Shown: positions 45,160 to 54,437, counted from the first letter of the stretch. The stretch: 64,000 nucleotides of DNA from Kordia sp. SMS9 (GCF_003352465.1 NZ_CP031153.1:3090987-3154986); one strand, 5' to 3'. The notes: generated by a model not told the origin, from the letters alone. Program-made: numbers and translations.

Positions 45160-45164
45160 TGGGA

Positions 45165-45377
45165 TTATTTTGTTTCTGATTTGGCTTTTGGTTTAGGATT
45201 ATTTTCAAAAACGACCATATCATTGAGAGAGATATTGAAGCCGTTACCCTTGGAATGTTTCCATGCGCCACCAATTTTCACATTCAGTTTTTGTCCGTTG
45301 ACATAGGCTTTGGCATAAACGCTATGGGTGGGTCGATTGCCTTTCTTTGGCTCTTGGTTTTGTGTTTGATCTGTCAT
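45165..45377 (-). CDS. DUF736-like protein
   Basis: 70 aa from the ATG at 45375-45377, chosen because AAGGAG lies 8 bases upstream; the frame is open further, but that part is not expected in the family. KIGGAWKHSKGNGFNISLNDMVVF matches the DUF736 core seen on conjugative plasmids. Function unknown. First gene of the minus-strand operon, divergent from the relaxase gene. Confidence 0.75.
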   Translation of the reverse strand: MTDQTQNQEPKKGNRPTHSVYAKAYVNGQKLNVKIGGAWKHSKGNGFNISLNDMVVFENNPKPKAKSETK

Positions 45378-45550
45378 CTTAAATCTCCTTTGTTTGTTGT
45401 TAATCAGATGATGAATGCAACGGAACGCAAGGCAGAAAAAATTTTCTTGGAACAACACGGATTGGAGCGGGCAGAGGATAAGAAAATTTTTGCGTTGTGT
45501 TAGAGTGAGTGTTCATCTGATGGGCAAACATAAAGATGTGTTTTGTAGAT

Positions 45551-45567
45551 GACTATGCACACAAAAA
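45551..45567 (-). promoter_or_regulatory. Shared element motif, copy 2 (towards the DUF736-like operon)
   Basis: TTTTTGTGTGCATAGTC on the minus strand, paired with the + strand copy at 45633 in the divergent region. Confidence 0.55.
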
Positions 45568-45632
45568 TCACAAGTAAAAACGTAATATTTGAGAGAATAT
45601 TCTTAACTTTAAGATGTCAATGAGTAGCGCAA

Positions 45633-45648
45633 TTTTATGTGCATAGTG
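45633..45648 (+). promoter_or_regulatory. Shared element motif, copy 3 (before the relaxase gene)
   Basis: TTTTATGTGCATAGTG, identical to the copy at 52618; ends 47 bases before the relaxase ATG. Confidence 0.65.
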
Positions 45649-45695
45649 TCCCCGAAATCTCTTTGTTAGAACAATTGATCAACAAGGAGTGTGTT

Positions 45696-48398
45696 ATGAT
45701 TCGAATGTTTCAAAGTCAAACGAGTGCGCAAGCGAAAGATTATTTTCGTGATGCGTTATCGCGCGCTGATTACTATATCGAAGATCAGGAACTTAATGGG
45801 GTTTTTAATGGAAAAATCGCCAAACGATTAGGTATTGAAAACCAGATGATTGATAAAGCCACATTTGAGAAACTCTGTGATAATATCAATCCGATAACAA
45901 ATCAGTCTTTAACACCAAAAACGGTTCATGATCGGCGTGTTGGTTATGATATCAGTTTTCATTGTCCAAAATCCGTGTCAATATTGCATGCGCTTGGTGA
46001 TGATGAACGTGTACTGAAAAGTTTTGAGACAAGTGTTCATGAGACGATGTTGGAAATTGAAGCTGATGTTCAAACGCGTATTCGCCTTAATAAGCAAAAT
46101 GATGATCGACAAACAAGCGAGTTACTCTGGACGAATTTTGTGCATCAAACGGCGCGTCCTGTCGATGGTCATGCACCCGACCCACATTTACATTGCCATT
46201 GTTTTACCTTTAATGTGACCTATGATGAGGTTGAGAGTAAATTCAAAGCAGGCCAATTTCATAATATCAAACGTGATATGCCGTATTATCAGGCGCGATT
46301 TCAAAAACGTTTAGCCGATAAGCTTTCAAATTGTGGCTATGATATTCGTAAAACACGTGATGCGTTTGAAGTAGCTGTTGTACCACAAAAAGCGATTGAG
46401 CATTTCTCAAAACGTACTGATCTCATTGGGCGTATTGCCAAAGAAAAAGGCATTACCAATCCACAAGAATTGGCACAATTAGGTGCGAGGACACGACAAG
46501 CAAAAAATAAGAACTTAACTATGCCAGAGTTGCAAGAAGAATGGCTAGAACAATTAGCCGATAAAGATATTACTTCAGAAACGCCCGAAGAAATTAAAAC
46601 CACCGATATTAATATGAGCGCTGAACACGCTGTTAATCATGCGATAAACCATGTGTTTACAAGAAATTCTGTTAAGCGTGATCGACAGATTTTAGCGCAG
46701 AGTTACTTATATGCAATTGATAACAGCGATATTACATTCGCTGATATTGAACAAGCATTTGATACAAATGATGAGGTTTTTAAGATTAAAATGGGAAGTC
46801 AGATGCTATGTACGACACAGCTTGTCCACGCGGAAGAACGACGGATGATAAGTCTGGCGCGTGATGGAATTGGTAAAGTAAGACCCTTACAGGCTGGTTT
46901 TGATTTAAGACAATATCAGCAGTTAAATGATGAACAGCAATTAGCCTTGAACCATGTGATGACCTCACAGGATCGACTGTCAATGATTAGAGGTGGTGCA
47001 GGAACAGGAAAAACCACATTGTTAAAATCGGCTGTTCCCGCTATAGAACAAACAGGTAAGTCTTGTTTTTTATTTGCGCCCACATCAGAAGCTTCGCGTG
47101 ATGTATTACACAAAGAGGGGTTTGATAAAGCTGATACGGTAGCGCGATTACTCTTAGATACAAGGTTACAGGAACAAACAAGAAATCAAGTAATATGGGT
47201 CGATGAGGCAGGAATGTTGGGAAGTCAAGATATGGCACAATTATTAGATTTAGCAGAACAGCAACAAGCACGTTTGATCTTATCGGGTGATCCACGACAA
47301 CATTCAGCCGTGATGCGTGGCGATGCAATGCGTTTATTGCAAAGTGTCGGGCATATTCCAATTGTGTCAATGGAACAGATTTATCGTCAAAAGGTTGATT
47401 ATTACAAACAGGCTGTCCATGAGATTAGCAAAGGGAATGTGAGAACAGCTTTTACCATGCTTCATGATAAAGGACATATTAAAACCCGTGAAGCGAGTGA
47501 GATTAATGCACAACTTGTCCATGATTTTATTGAAAGTAAACTAAATAAAAAATCTGTACTTGTTGTTACACCAACACGGGCAGGGCGCGCAGAACTTAAT
47601 TTAAAAATCCGAGAGAATTTAAAAGAATTGGGCATGATTGGTAAACGTGAAAAATCGGTCACAACCTATCACAACTTACATTTTAGTGAGGCACAAAAAC
47701 AAGATCATCGTAATTATAAACAAGGGCAAATCATCCAAACCCATCAGAATATGACAGGTATTCGGAAAGGTTCGGCTTTAACTGTAACCAAGATTGAGAA
47801 TAAACAGATTTATGTTATTGATAAAAAAGGCACACATCATACCCTGCAAACCCAAAAAGCAAAGGATTATGATGTGTATGCTTCAAACGAAATTAATTTA
47901 AGTAAAGGTGATGAAATTCGCATCAGTAAAAATGGCTATGATGTAAATGGACGGCGTTTGAATAATAGTACAATCCTAACGATTCAAGGTTTTACGCGTG
48001 AGGGAAATATTAAAGCGGTTAAGGTTTCTAAATCACGAAAAAGTGAGTTTATTTTAAAACAAGATCATGGCAATTTTGATTACGCCTATGCAACGACTTC
48101 TTATGGTGCACAAGGAAAAACAGTTGATAATGTCATAATTGCGCAACCGAGTGCAACATTTCCTGCCAGTAATCAAAAACAGTTTTATGTTTCGGTATCA
48201 CGCGCCCGAGAGAATGTAACGGTTTACACGGATGACGGCGAACAGCTTTTAAGCCATATTGAAAAGACAGGGAACAGACAAGGCGCAACTGAACTCGTTA
48301 CAGATGAATACTTCAACACCAAAACTATTGATATAGATATTAATAAAAGCAAAGAAATAACCCTAAGTAAAGACAAAGGATATGAGCCAGAAATATGA
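45696..48398 (+). CDS. MobF-family relaxase-helicase (TrwC/TraI-like)
   Basis: 900 aa from ATG 45696, chosen for its AAGGAG site; a GTG at 45639 would add 19 residues. N-terminal TrwC relaxase domain: Tyr pair in SRADYYIED near residue 20 and the metal-binding PDPHLHCHCF near 175. Then a RecD-like SF1 helicase: RGGAGTGKTT (about 425), VIWVDEAGMLG, LSGDPRQH and the C-terminal FYVSVSRARENVTVY. It nicks oriT and unwinds the transferred strand. MobF relaxases are mainly proteobacterial, so its presence in a flavobacterial element is notable. Followed by 48382, overlapping by 17 bases. Confidence 0.93.
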   Translation: MIRMFQSQTSAQAKDYFRDALSRADYYIEDQELNGVFNGKIAKRLGIENQMIDKATFEKLCDNINPITNQSLTPKTVHDRRVGYDISFHCPKSVSILHALGDDERVLKSFETSVHETMLEIEADVQTRIRLNKQNDDRQTSELLWTNFVHQTARPVDGHAPDPHLHCHCFTFNVTYDEVESKFKAGQFHNIKRDMPYYQARFQKRLADKLSNCGYDIRKTRDAFEVAVVPQKAIEHFSKRTDLIGRIAKEKGITNPQELAQLGARTRQAKNKNLTMPELQEEWLEQLADKDITSETPEEIKTTDINMSAEHAVNHAINHVFTRNSVKRDRQILAQSYLYAIDNSDITFADIEQAFDTNDEVFKIKMGSQMLCTTQLVHAEERRMISLARDGIGKVRPLQAGFDLRQYQQLNDEQQLALNHVMTSQDRLSMIRGGAGTGKTTLLKSAVPAIEQTGKSCFLFAPTSEASRDVLHKEGFDKADTVARLLLDTRLQEQTRNQVIWVDEAGMLGSQDMAQLLDLAEQQQARLILSGDPRQHSAVMRGDAMRLLQSVGHIPIVSMEQIYRQKVDYYKQAVHEISKGNVRTAFTMLHDKGHIKTREASEINAQLVHDFIESKLNKKSVLVVTPTRAGRAELNLKIRENLKELGMIGKREKSVTTYHNLHFSEAQKQDHRNYKQGQIIQTHQNMTGIRKGSALTVTKIENKQIYVIDKKGTHHTLQTQKAKDYDVYASNEINLSKGDEIRISKNGYDVNGRRLNNSTILTIQGFTREGNIKAVKVSKSRKSEFILKQDHGNFDYAYATTSYGAQGKTVDNVIIAQPSATFPASNQKQFYVSVSRARENVTVYTDDGEQLLSHIEKTGNRQGATELVTDEYFNTKTIDIDINKSKEITLSKDKGYEPEI

Positions 48399-48780
48399 TT
48401 TTAAGAGCTTGCACTTCGGCACAGATGAGAAAAGTGATGAAGACCAAAATAATACTAATAAAAGTACATTAACAGTTTTTGAGACAGGCGACAGCAAAAC
48501 GATTGATTTTATCAAAAAAGACAATACACGGCAGAATTTCCCGTATAGTCATTATTTGACATCTTGGATTGAAACCGACAATAAAAAGCGTGTCATTAAG
48601 ATTATGTTTGCCACGCATCAAGTAACCATCAATGGCTATTGTCTTGATGCAATTTATGATGAATTGCGACAATTCAATCTCAAAAACCTTAAAGCCAATG
48701 ATGAACGCTACACAAATGATCTTCCCGATGATGAACCGTTTATAACTTCCATCATCATAGAGTGGAAAGGGAAAGAGTAA
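48382..48780 (+). CDS. Relaxase-operon protein, unknown
   Basis: 132 aa, ATG overlapping the relaxase 3' end by 17 bases, AAAGGA site in front. Contains KKRVIKIMFATHQVTINGYCLDAIYDEL, then an acidic tail. No family recognised. Coupling to the relaxase suggests a role in DNA processing. Confidence 0.65.
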   Translation: MSQKYDFKSLHFGTDEKSDEDQNNTNKSTLTVFETGDSKTIDFIKKDNTRQNFPYSHYLTSWIETDNKKRVIKIMFATHQVTINGYCLDAIYDELRQFNLKNLKANDERYTNDLPDDEPFITSIIIEWKGKE

Positions 48781-48844
48781 ACTTTATTTATAAATAAGTA
48801 CTGAAAGCCAATAACTGAAAATGTTTAATAGAGAAAGAAATATT

Positions 48845-50194
48845 TTACCCTATATCAATAATAAAATCTTCATCATTATTTTGGGTTTCTTCTTTTTTCT
48901 TTGAACTAAGTAAATATTTTTTTTCAAAATTAACCTTACTTGTTTCAAATACTGTATTTGTAGCTTTTACTAAATTATTTATATCATCTGGGGACAGATT
49001 GAACAATTTTTGTCTCTTTTTGGAACCTAATATTTCTTCAGCCTTTCTTAAAGAGCTAAAAGAGTTATCATCTAGACTTTTTTCTCCGATTGAGCTTGTT
49101 GTTATGCTTTGATATTGGCTTTGTGCTGACTTATGATCTTCTTGAATTCTTTTATCAATATTATTTGGAACCATTTTTTTGGTTGGAATTTCAACTTCTA
49201 TAACCTGTATATTGGAGTTGGTAACCATTCTTATACGTTCCGAAAGCATTTTCTCAATGCCATCAACAAATTCAAGATACCTCTTCATTAATAAATAATT
49301 TACTTGTAAATCACTAGTGTTATCTACTTTTTCGGATATTAGAGCGGTCACATCGAGTTTAGCCTGACTGATTGTTTGTTCTGAAAAATCTGTCAAAATC
49401 TTTACAAGGCTACTGTCTTGTTTTTTATTTATATCACTAAAAGTTTTATCAATCCATTTCGCATCTTCTAAATGAATTTGCTGACTGACAGATGCACCTA
49501 ATTTAACTTGCAAAGTAAAATTAGTTTCTATATTACCTAAGTTTAATGATACCGTAATTGGCTCGGGAAAATCCCGAATAACTTTGATAGTATAATCGTT
49601 TTTATCATTGCCAAGCAATTTATCTAATTCAAAAACAGACATTTGACCAGATATGAGGTAGCTCGGAGCATTCGGTTTAATACTATATGCAACGACTAAT
49701 TCGTCTTTACTTGTTTCATTTAGAAGTGTAAAACGATTATTTACCCAAATAATTATGGTTGTTATTGGAACTAAGCAGTATAGTGTTGTAAGAAAGGACT
49801 TGCTCCTTTTTAGGCTGCCAATAAATTCAAATAAACTCTGATCTACTTCAATTGATTGATTTACTAGATACCAAATAAAAACTATTATAATAATCCCTAA
49901 GAAAAGAATTAATGTTATGTATTTATTTTTAAAACTCACATACTTTTTAACTAATCGTCTTGAAATATTATCTTCAATGAAATTTCTGATTAAACCCCAG
50001 ATTTCAGGAAATGATATACTGAAAATCATAGCGACTGTTGCGGTGTAAAACCATCCTGTTGAGGTTTCTAACCCTGTCATTAGTAAAAATTTCTGAACAA
50101 TTGTGCCGCCTTCTTCAGAGGGATTCCAAGTAAGAATTTCTAATAAGAAAAGCGCAAATAAGGCAAATCTTACAATACGTATAAATGATATCAT
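48845..50194 (-). CDS. Multi-span membrane protein with SPFH-like region
   Basis: 449 aa. About four hydrophobic segments in the first 150 residues (FALFALFLLEIL; FYTATVAMIFSISF; ITLILFLGIIIIVFIWYLV; FLTTLYCLVPITTIIIWV), then a ~180-residue beta then helical stretch (PITVSLNLGNIETNFTLQVKLG ... ALISEKV) that resembles stomatin/HflK SPFH domains, and a Ser/Lys-rich tail. The SPFH reading is tentative. Probably an inner-membrane scaffold. It is element cargo with no characterised neighbours. Confidence 0.55.
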   Translation of the reverse strand: MISFIRIVRFALFALFLLEILTWNPSEEGGTIVQKFLLMTGLETSTGWFYTATVAMIFSISFPEIWGLIRNFIEDNISRRLVKKYVSFKNKYITLILFLGIIIIVFIWYLVNQSIEVDQSLFEFIGSLKRSKSFLTTLYCLVPITTIIIWVNNRFTLLNETSKDELVVAYSIKPNAPSYLISGQMSVFELDKLLGNDKNDYTIKVIRDFPEPITVSLNLGNIETNFTLQVKLGASVSQQIHLEDAKWIDKTFSDINKKQDSSLVKILTDFSEQTISQAKLDVTALISEKVDNTSDLQVNYLLMKRYLEFVDGIEKMLSERIRMVTNSNIQVIEVEIPTKKMVPNNIDKRIQEDHKSAQSQYQSITTSSIGEKSLDDNSFSSLRKAEEILGSKKRQKLFNLSPDDINNLVKATNTVFETSKVNFEKKYLLSSKKKEETQNNDEDFIIDIG

Positions 50195-50328
50195 TTAAAA
50201 CAAAAATTAAAGATTAACAAGCAAAAAGACTTTAATGTTTTCGATTTGGGAGGTTTATTCCAAAAATAATGTTTTTTGCTTTTAAAAAAAAAGAATTAAC
50301 ATTAAAAAACTGTCATATTATATGTTTA

Positions 50329-50613
50329 CTATTTAAAGTAATTGTCTACAACTTTGCTAAATTTTTTTCGATCTTCGATAAGTTTAATATATTCTTCAAC
50401 TAAGTCTGGATAACTCTCTTTGAATTCTTCAATCATTAGATTATCCATTGTATTTTGCATATTTTCTAAAGATAAAGGGTCTTTTACAATCATTTTTTCT
50501 CTTTTGATAAGGTAATCATCAATTTGTTTTTCATTTTCCAATAAAGGATTGGAAGTCTTTTTACATGAGAAAAAAGAAAGTGTGTTGTTCTTAAATTTTT
50601 TTAAAACTGACAT
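50329..50613 (-). CDS. Small putative lipoprotein
   Basis: 94 aa. The N-terminus SVLKKFKNNTLSFFSC-KK resembles a weak lipoprotein signal with Cys at residue 17, but its hydrophobic part is short. The rest is helical and charged. Same strand as 48845, 135 bases upstream of it. Unknown function. Confidence 0.45.
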   Translation of the reverse strand: MSVLKKFKNNTLSFFSCKKTSNPLLENEKQIDDYLIKREKMIVKDPLSLENMQNTMDNLMIEEFKESYPDLVEEYIKLIEDRKKFSKVVDNYFK

Positions 50614-50785
50614 GCGAAGAATTGTACCAGAATATTGTGTTTATGTCAATATTGTATTATTAATAATTGACCTAATTCTTAGAGAAATAGATGATAGTAT
50701 TTTTGATTATGCAATTTCTTTAGCTTTCATTGTAGTTTTTACAGAACGGATTTCAAAAACCATATTGAATTTTGAAGGTAAATAA
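50612..50785 (+). CDS. Possible 57-aa membrane peptide
   Basis: ATG at 50612 overlaps the divergent start of 50329-50613. Sequence MRRIVPEYCVYVNIVLLIID with one or two hydrophobic stretches. Weak; could be chance. Confidence 0.25.
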   Translation: MRRIVPEYCVYVNIVLLIIDLILREIDDSIFDYAISLAFIVVFTERISKTILNFEGK

Positions 50786-50997
50786 AAACTTTGTTAATAA
50801 CTGTATGGCTTTTGGTTATGTGTTCTATCTAAAATTATTTCTTTACTCTCATTCGTTAGTAAATATCAAGTAGTATAGTAATGTTAGTTTTTTTTATGAA
50901 AATAAATGGATTACTTATAAAGTACTAAAATGTAACATTTTTAAAGTTGTGTCTACTAATAATTATAAAATTAATGTTTTCTATAATTCTTTAGAGA
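50786..50997. other. AT-rich spacer
   Basis: No gene or clear signal seen; must hold the promoter of the 50998-51315 pair. Confidence 0.4.
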
Positions 50998-51327
50998 ATG
51001 ACTGAAAAAATTAATCAATTAATAGATTTTTTAGAATCCGATGAAACCCATAAAGCTTTTACTGTAATATGTGCCTGTATAGGGGCTTTAGCACTTGCAT
51101 TTATTTACGGGTATAGTGCTGATGAAGTCAAACTTGGCACATTAATTCTTATGTTGCCATTGGGAGCAATAATTGGGGCATTATTAGGTCAATTAATCAT
51201 TGTAGGATGCTATATTTTCGTTTGGGGTTCTGTAATTGCACTAGCAGCCTATATAATATACTGGATTCTTTGGTTATTAGGCTCGATAATATATGGTTTA
51301 TATAATATTGTGTTATGGGAAAATTAA
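50998..51327 (+). CDS. Small membrane protein, first of a coupled pair
   Basis: 109 aa with three or four hydrophobic segments from residue 18 onward (FTVICACIGALALAFIYGY; LILMLPLGAIIGALLGQL; YIFVWGSVIALAAYIIYWIL). Ala/Gly/Ile-rich, pore- or holin-like in look only. Its 3' end overlaps the start of 51315 by 13 bases, so they form a translational unit. No family recognised. Confidence 0.6.
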   Translation: MTEKINQLIDFLESDETHKAFTVICACIGALALAFIYGYSADEVKLGTLILMLPLGAIIGALLGQLIIVGCYIFVWGSVIALAAYIIYWILWLLGSIIYGLYNIVLWEN

Positions 51328-52352
51328 TATCTGACTATGAAAATAAAAAGAATGCCAACTCTATCTTGATAGATGGTTTTACACTGCATGTTGCTTGTCT
51401 CCATGATATTACTCCAAAAGAATATCTCAAACTAAATGACTATGCAAAAAAAACTTTCAATACATTAATTCAATCACTTGTTTTACATGAAAAAATTAGT
51501 GTTGGTAGTGATGTTGTAAACCCAAAAAAACGTTTTCCAGAATTATTTAATTTATTTGGTGATTGTATTCAAGAAATTAATACAATAAATCAAAACGACA
51601 CTTCACTCTTTAAAAAAGAAATAGTTCGAGATTATAATTTCAATAAAGAAGAATTCTTAAAACTGAACAGAGAAAAAAGTTATGAAGATGAACTTACTAA
51701 CTTTGTTCAAAAACATTTTTTTGAAAATAATTTAGAACCCAAGGTTGAGATATTAAAAAGGTCAGACACTAACCTGTTTAAAATATTTATTCAGCATCAA
51801 AAGTTGAGAGTTAGAATGTACAATGTTGAAGCTGTACACAATGGAATATCTTATCTTCCATCACCATTTAGAGTAAAGCTTTCTGAAATTAAGGAGATGA
51901 AAAAAACACTTGCTATGGATTTACTAAATTCTCTCAATGAAGAAATTAGAGTTCCTATCATTAAATCCTTAGCTGAAGATACTGTCTATAGACATCTTCC
52001 TTTAGATATATCAACACCGCCTCTACTTAAATTTATAATAAAAGAGGGCGGTAATCAGAGCATACTTAAATCTGCATTAGAAATTAGGAATTTAAAGATT
52101 GCAAAGGGTTTTAGAAATCTTTGTAATGATCTTTTAACTGCTGAGGAACTTAGAATTATTACTAAAATAAGGGCAGAGATAGAGGATTTAAAGTCTCTTT
52201 GGAAAAATGAACTTCATCAAAAAAATCATACCAAATCGAATGATATTAATTTGAAAGTGTATGGTATCTCTGCAAAGACACCTATTACATGGAAAACCAA
52301 GTTTCCGAGAAAAGCTTATCTTTTTATGTATAAAATGGTTAATGCTATTTAG
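51315..52352 (+). CDS. Soluble protein of the coupled pair, unknown
   Basis: 345 aa, no membrane segment, Lys/Glu-rich and mostly helical. Starts at ATG 51315 inside the previous gene. No motif I can name. The layout (small membrane protein plus larger soluble protein, alone in a mobile element) is often seen in defence or abortive-infection modules, but that is only an analogy. Confidence 0.6.
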   Translation: MGKLISDYENKKNANSILIDGFTLHVACLHDITPKEYLKLNDYAKKTFNTLIQSLVLHEKISVGSDVVNPKKRFPELFNLFGDCIQEINTINQNDTSLFKKEIVRDYNFNKEEFLKLNREKSYEDELTNFVQKHFFENNLEPKVEILKRSDTNLFKIFIQHQKLRVRMYNVEAVHNGISYLPSPFRVKLSEIKEMKKTLAMDLLNSLNEEIRVPIIKSLAEDTVYRHLPLDISTPPLLKFIIKEGGNQSILKSALEIRNLKIAKGFRNLCNDLLTAEELRIITKIRAEIEDLKSLWKNELHQKNHTKSNDINLKVYGISAKTPITWKTKFPRKAYLFMYKMVNAI

Positions 52353-52376
52353 ATTCCCTTCTCTACATTTTCATGC

Positions 52377-52415
52377 TAAAATGGTACCCATACTGCCACC
52401 CATAGAACCATTTTA
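52377..52415. repeat. Inverted repeat with CCCATA direct repeats
   Basis: TAAAATGGT (52377-52385) and ACCATTTTA (52407-52415) enclose two ACCCATA copies. The GGTACCCATA here (52383-52392) recurs twice in the start of the nearby integrase gene. Confidence 0.55.
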
Positions 52416-52484
52416 AGTAGTTTAATGAAAATTTATATTGATTATTCAATGGTTTAGCAAAATTTTGTTGGCTTTCGCAGTAGG

Positions 52485-52522
52485 TTAACAGTCATTTGCT
52501 CTACCAACTGAGCTATCGGGGA
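52485..52522 (-). pseudogene. tRNA-Asn(GUU) 5' half, 38 nt
   Basis: On the minus strand, TCCCCGATAGCTCAGTTGGT and the following bases reproduce tRNA-Asn positions 1 to 38, through the anticodon loop (CTGTTAA). The 3' strand of the anticodon stem and everything beyond is missing, so it cannot fold as a tRNA. It lies 175 bases from the second integrase, as expected for a former attachment site. Confidence 0.85.
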
Positions 52523-52617
52523 ATACCGTTGTAAAACGGACTATAGTTGTATAGTTAGTTTTTCCTTGATTGTCCAGTAGAAAATTGAAACCCTTTCTAT
52601 AAAGGGGACACAGCACT

Positions 52618-52633
52618 TTTTATGTGCATAGTG
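52618..52633 (+). promoter_or_regulatory. Shared element motif, copy 4 (before the second integrase)
   Basis: TTTTATGTGCATAGTG, identical over 16 bases to 45633-45648; ends 63 bases before the integrase ATG. Confidence 0.65.
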
Positions 52634-52696
52634 ATGTCTTTAATGAGTCGATATAAAACATGAACTACTTATTTTTTAGATAAGGAGAATTGCATC

Positions 52697-54187
52697 ATGT
52701 TGCATTCAAATTCATACAAAAACGGTCAATTTGGTACCCATAGTGGTACCCGCGACGAAACAAAAAAACATAATGATTCAAAGGCTGACAAGCCAAAGAT
52801 TAACAAAAATGGTACCCATAGGAGCCGAATTATTAAATTTACGGATGTCACGATTCGTCATTTAAAGCCAAAATCAAAGCGAATTGACTATTGGTGCCAG
52901 GGATTATCAGGGTTTGGTATTCGTATGTCGCCTCATGGAACAAAAACATGGGTTTATACCTATCGCATTGACGCAAAGAAAAGACGATTGAGTTTAGGCA
53001 AATACCCTGCTGTGACATTGAGAGAGGCTAAAATTCTCTATCAAGAGGCTAAAGAGAAAGTTGAAAAGGGTATTGATCCGATTAAAGAGCGCCAAGAACA
53101 AAAGCAAAAATCTTTTGATGAATTGACATTACATGAACTCATTACGCTTTATTTAGAACATTGCAAAAAGGCTAAAAAGAAAAGTTATGATATTGAGCGT
53201 AAATGTTTAGAAAAAGATATTATTCCTGTATTGGGAAAGCGTAAAATTACCACTATTCAAGCGAAAGACTTATCACAGATATTTCACACGATTATCGTCG
53301 AACGTGAAGCTCCAAGCACCGCAACACACCTGTATAGCTATGTCAGACGATTATTTAATTTCGCGGCTGATATGGGATTAATGCGCAGGCGCGATAATCC
53401 GTGTTTAGATATCAAACTGAATGTCAAGAAAAAGCAACGCTCACGTCATCTCTCACCACAAGAAATTTATCAATTTTGGCACAATATTGAAACTGTGCCG
53501 ATGATGCCAGTCACACGATTGGCATTAAAATTTATGCTTGTGACTGTGGCGCGTGGGTGTGAGGTTCGATTAATGAAATGGTCGGATATTAACTGGAAAG
53601 ACCGTATCTGGACATTACCGATGACAAAAAATGGGCATTTACATCGTATTTATTTAAGCGATTTAGCTTTCAATATTCTTGAAAAGGTCAAACCCTATTC
53701 AAACGAAAAAGGAATTGTCTTTGGCTCTAATGGTCACAGAGATCGAGAACAGGGTAAAGAACAAGCTCAAAAACCAATGAGTGATCATACGCTTTCACAA
53801 CCGATTAAACGGCATTGGGATAAGTTTGGAATAGAAACACCGTTTACACCACATGATTTACGCCGAACAAGCGCAACTCTCATTGCAGGCTTGTTCGGGC
53901 GACGTGATTTAACAAAACTCTGTCTAAACCATGTCGATAACAGTATTACGGCGGTCTATGACCAATATGCGTATAGTAAGGAAAAAGAAATGGCAATAAA
54001 CGCTCTCAACAAAGCGATTGAAATTATTATCAACTGCAAAAATGTTGAGAGCGTTCCAAGTTTTGATCAGTTACGAGAACAGGTTTTTAAAAAGCCTAAT
54101 CATTTGACTGTTGATACGAAGCAGGATTTTCAAGCCAGTTTTTCAGATCAAGTATCTTATAGGCTTTCCTTTGACCTAAAGGGGTAA
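52697..54187 (+). CDS. P4-type tyrosine integrase (second integrase)
   Basis: 496 aa, ATG 52697 with AAGGAG. Residues ~45-130 form the DUF4102/Arm-DNA-bind_3 domain (FTDVTIRHLKP, SGFGIRMSPHGTKTWVYTYR), residues ~145-240 the SAM-like core-binding domain, then the catalytic domain: Arg in ARGCEVRLMKW, HDLRRTSA, His in LNHVDNS and Tyr in AVYDQYAY. This class is typical of proteobacterial islands in tRNA genes. A ~45-residue N-terminal extension with NGTH repeats is unusual. Its 3' end overlaps the convergent excisionase-like gene by 92 bases. It is the second recombinase in the island. Confidence 0.92.
   Translation: MLHSNSYKNGQFGTHSGTRDETKKHNDSKADKPKINKNGTHRSRIIKFTDVTIRHLKPKSKRIDYWCQGLSGFGIRMSPHGTKTWVYTYRIDAKKRRLSLGKYPAVTLREAKILYQEAKEKVEKGIDPIKERQEQKQKSFDELTLHELITLYLEHCKKAKKKSYDIERKCLEKDIIPVLGKRKITTIQAKDLSQIFHTIIVEREAPSTATHLYSYVRRLFNFAADMGLMRRRDNPCLDIKLNVKKKQRSRHLSPQEIYQFWHNIETVPMMPVTRLALKFMLVTVARGCEVRLMKWSDINWKDRIWTLPMTKNGHLHRIYLSDLAFNILEKVKPYSNEKGIVFGSNGHRDREQGKEQAQKPMSDHTLSQPIKRHWDKFGIETPFTPHDLRRTSATLIAGLFGRRDLTKLCLNHVDNSITAVYDQYAYSKEKEMAINALNKAIEIIINCKNVESVPSFDQLREQVFKKPNHLTVDTKQDFQASFSDQVSYRLSFDLKG
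52733..52820 (+). repeat. GGTACC repeats in the integrase start
   Basis: GGTACCCATA at 52733-52742 and 52811-52820 plus GGTACCCG at 52745, inside the integrase N-terminal codons; a fourth copy of GGTACCCATA lies at 52383. They may be arm-type binding sites read through as protein. Confidence 0.5.
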
Positions 54188-54377
54188 TTGAATAAAGTCG
54201 TGGAAAGCGTTTTTCAATACGCAAGCGATATTGCGTTGCTTTATCAAGCGTTGTGACAATCTCAGCAGTTTTGATTGAGACAAAACTGTTGAGCATAAAG
54301 AGCAACTCTGCCACGACTTTATCTTCCTGTTCTGGGTCAATGAGAATAACAGCGTTATTTTCAATTGTTTTTACCAT
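54096..54377 (-). CDS. AlpA/excisionase-like helix-turn-helix protein
   Basis: 93 aa. C-terminal half (YRLRIEKRFPRLYSITPLGQ, then RKAYKILDLKNWLENP) matches the HTH of AlpA-type excisionases that work with P4-type integrases. AAAAGGA site upstream of the ATG at 54375-54377. Convergent and overlapping with the integrase gene by 92 bases, so the two transcripts are antisense to each other at their ends. Confidence 0.72.
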   Translation of the reverse strand: MVKTIENNAVILIDPEQEDKVVAELLFMLNSFVSIKTAEIVTTLDKATQYRLRIEKRFPRLYSITPLGQRKAYKILDLKNWLENPASYQQSND

Positions 54378-54437
54378 ATTGTTTTCCTTTTCAAAGTTAG
54401 CGTTAGCAGAAGTGATAATGATTTTTGAATATTAAAA

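Noticed and set aside
45459..45638. oriT of the element
   Set aside because: The divergent region before the relaxase is a sensible place, but I could not identify a nick site or a convincing inverted repeat beyond the regulatory motifs.
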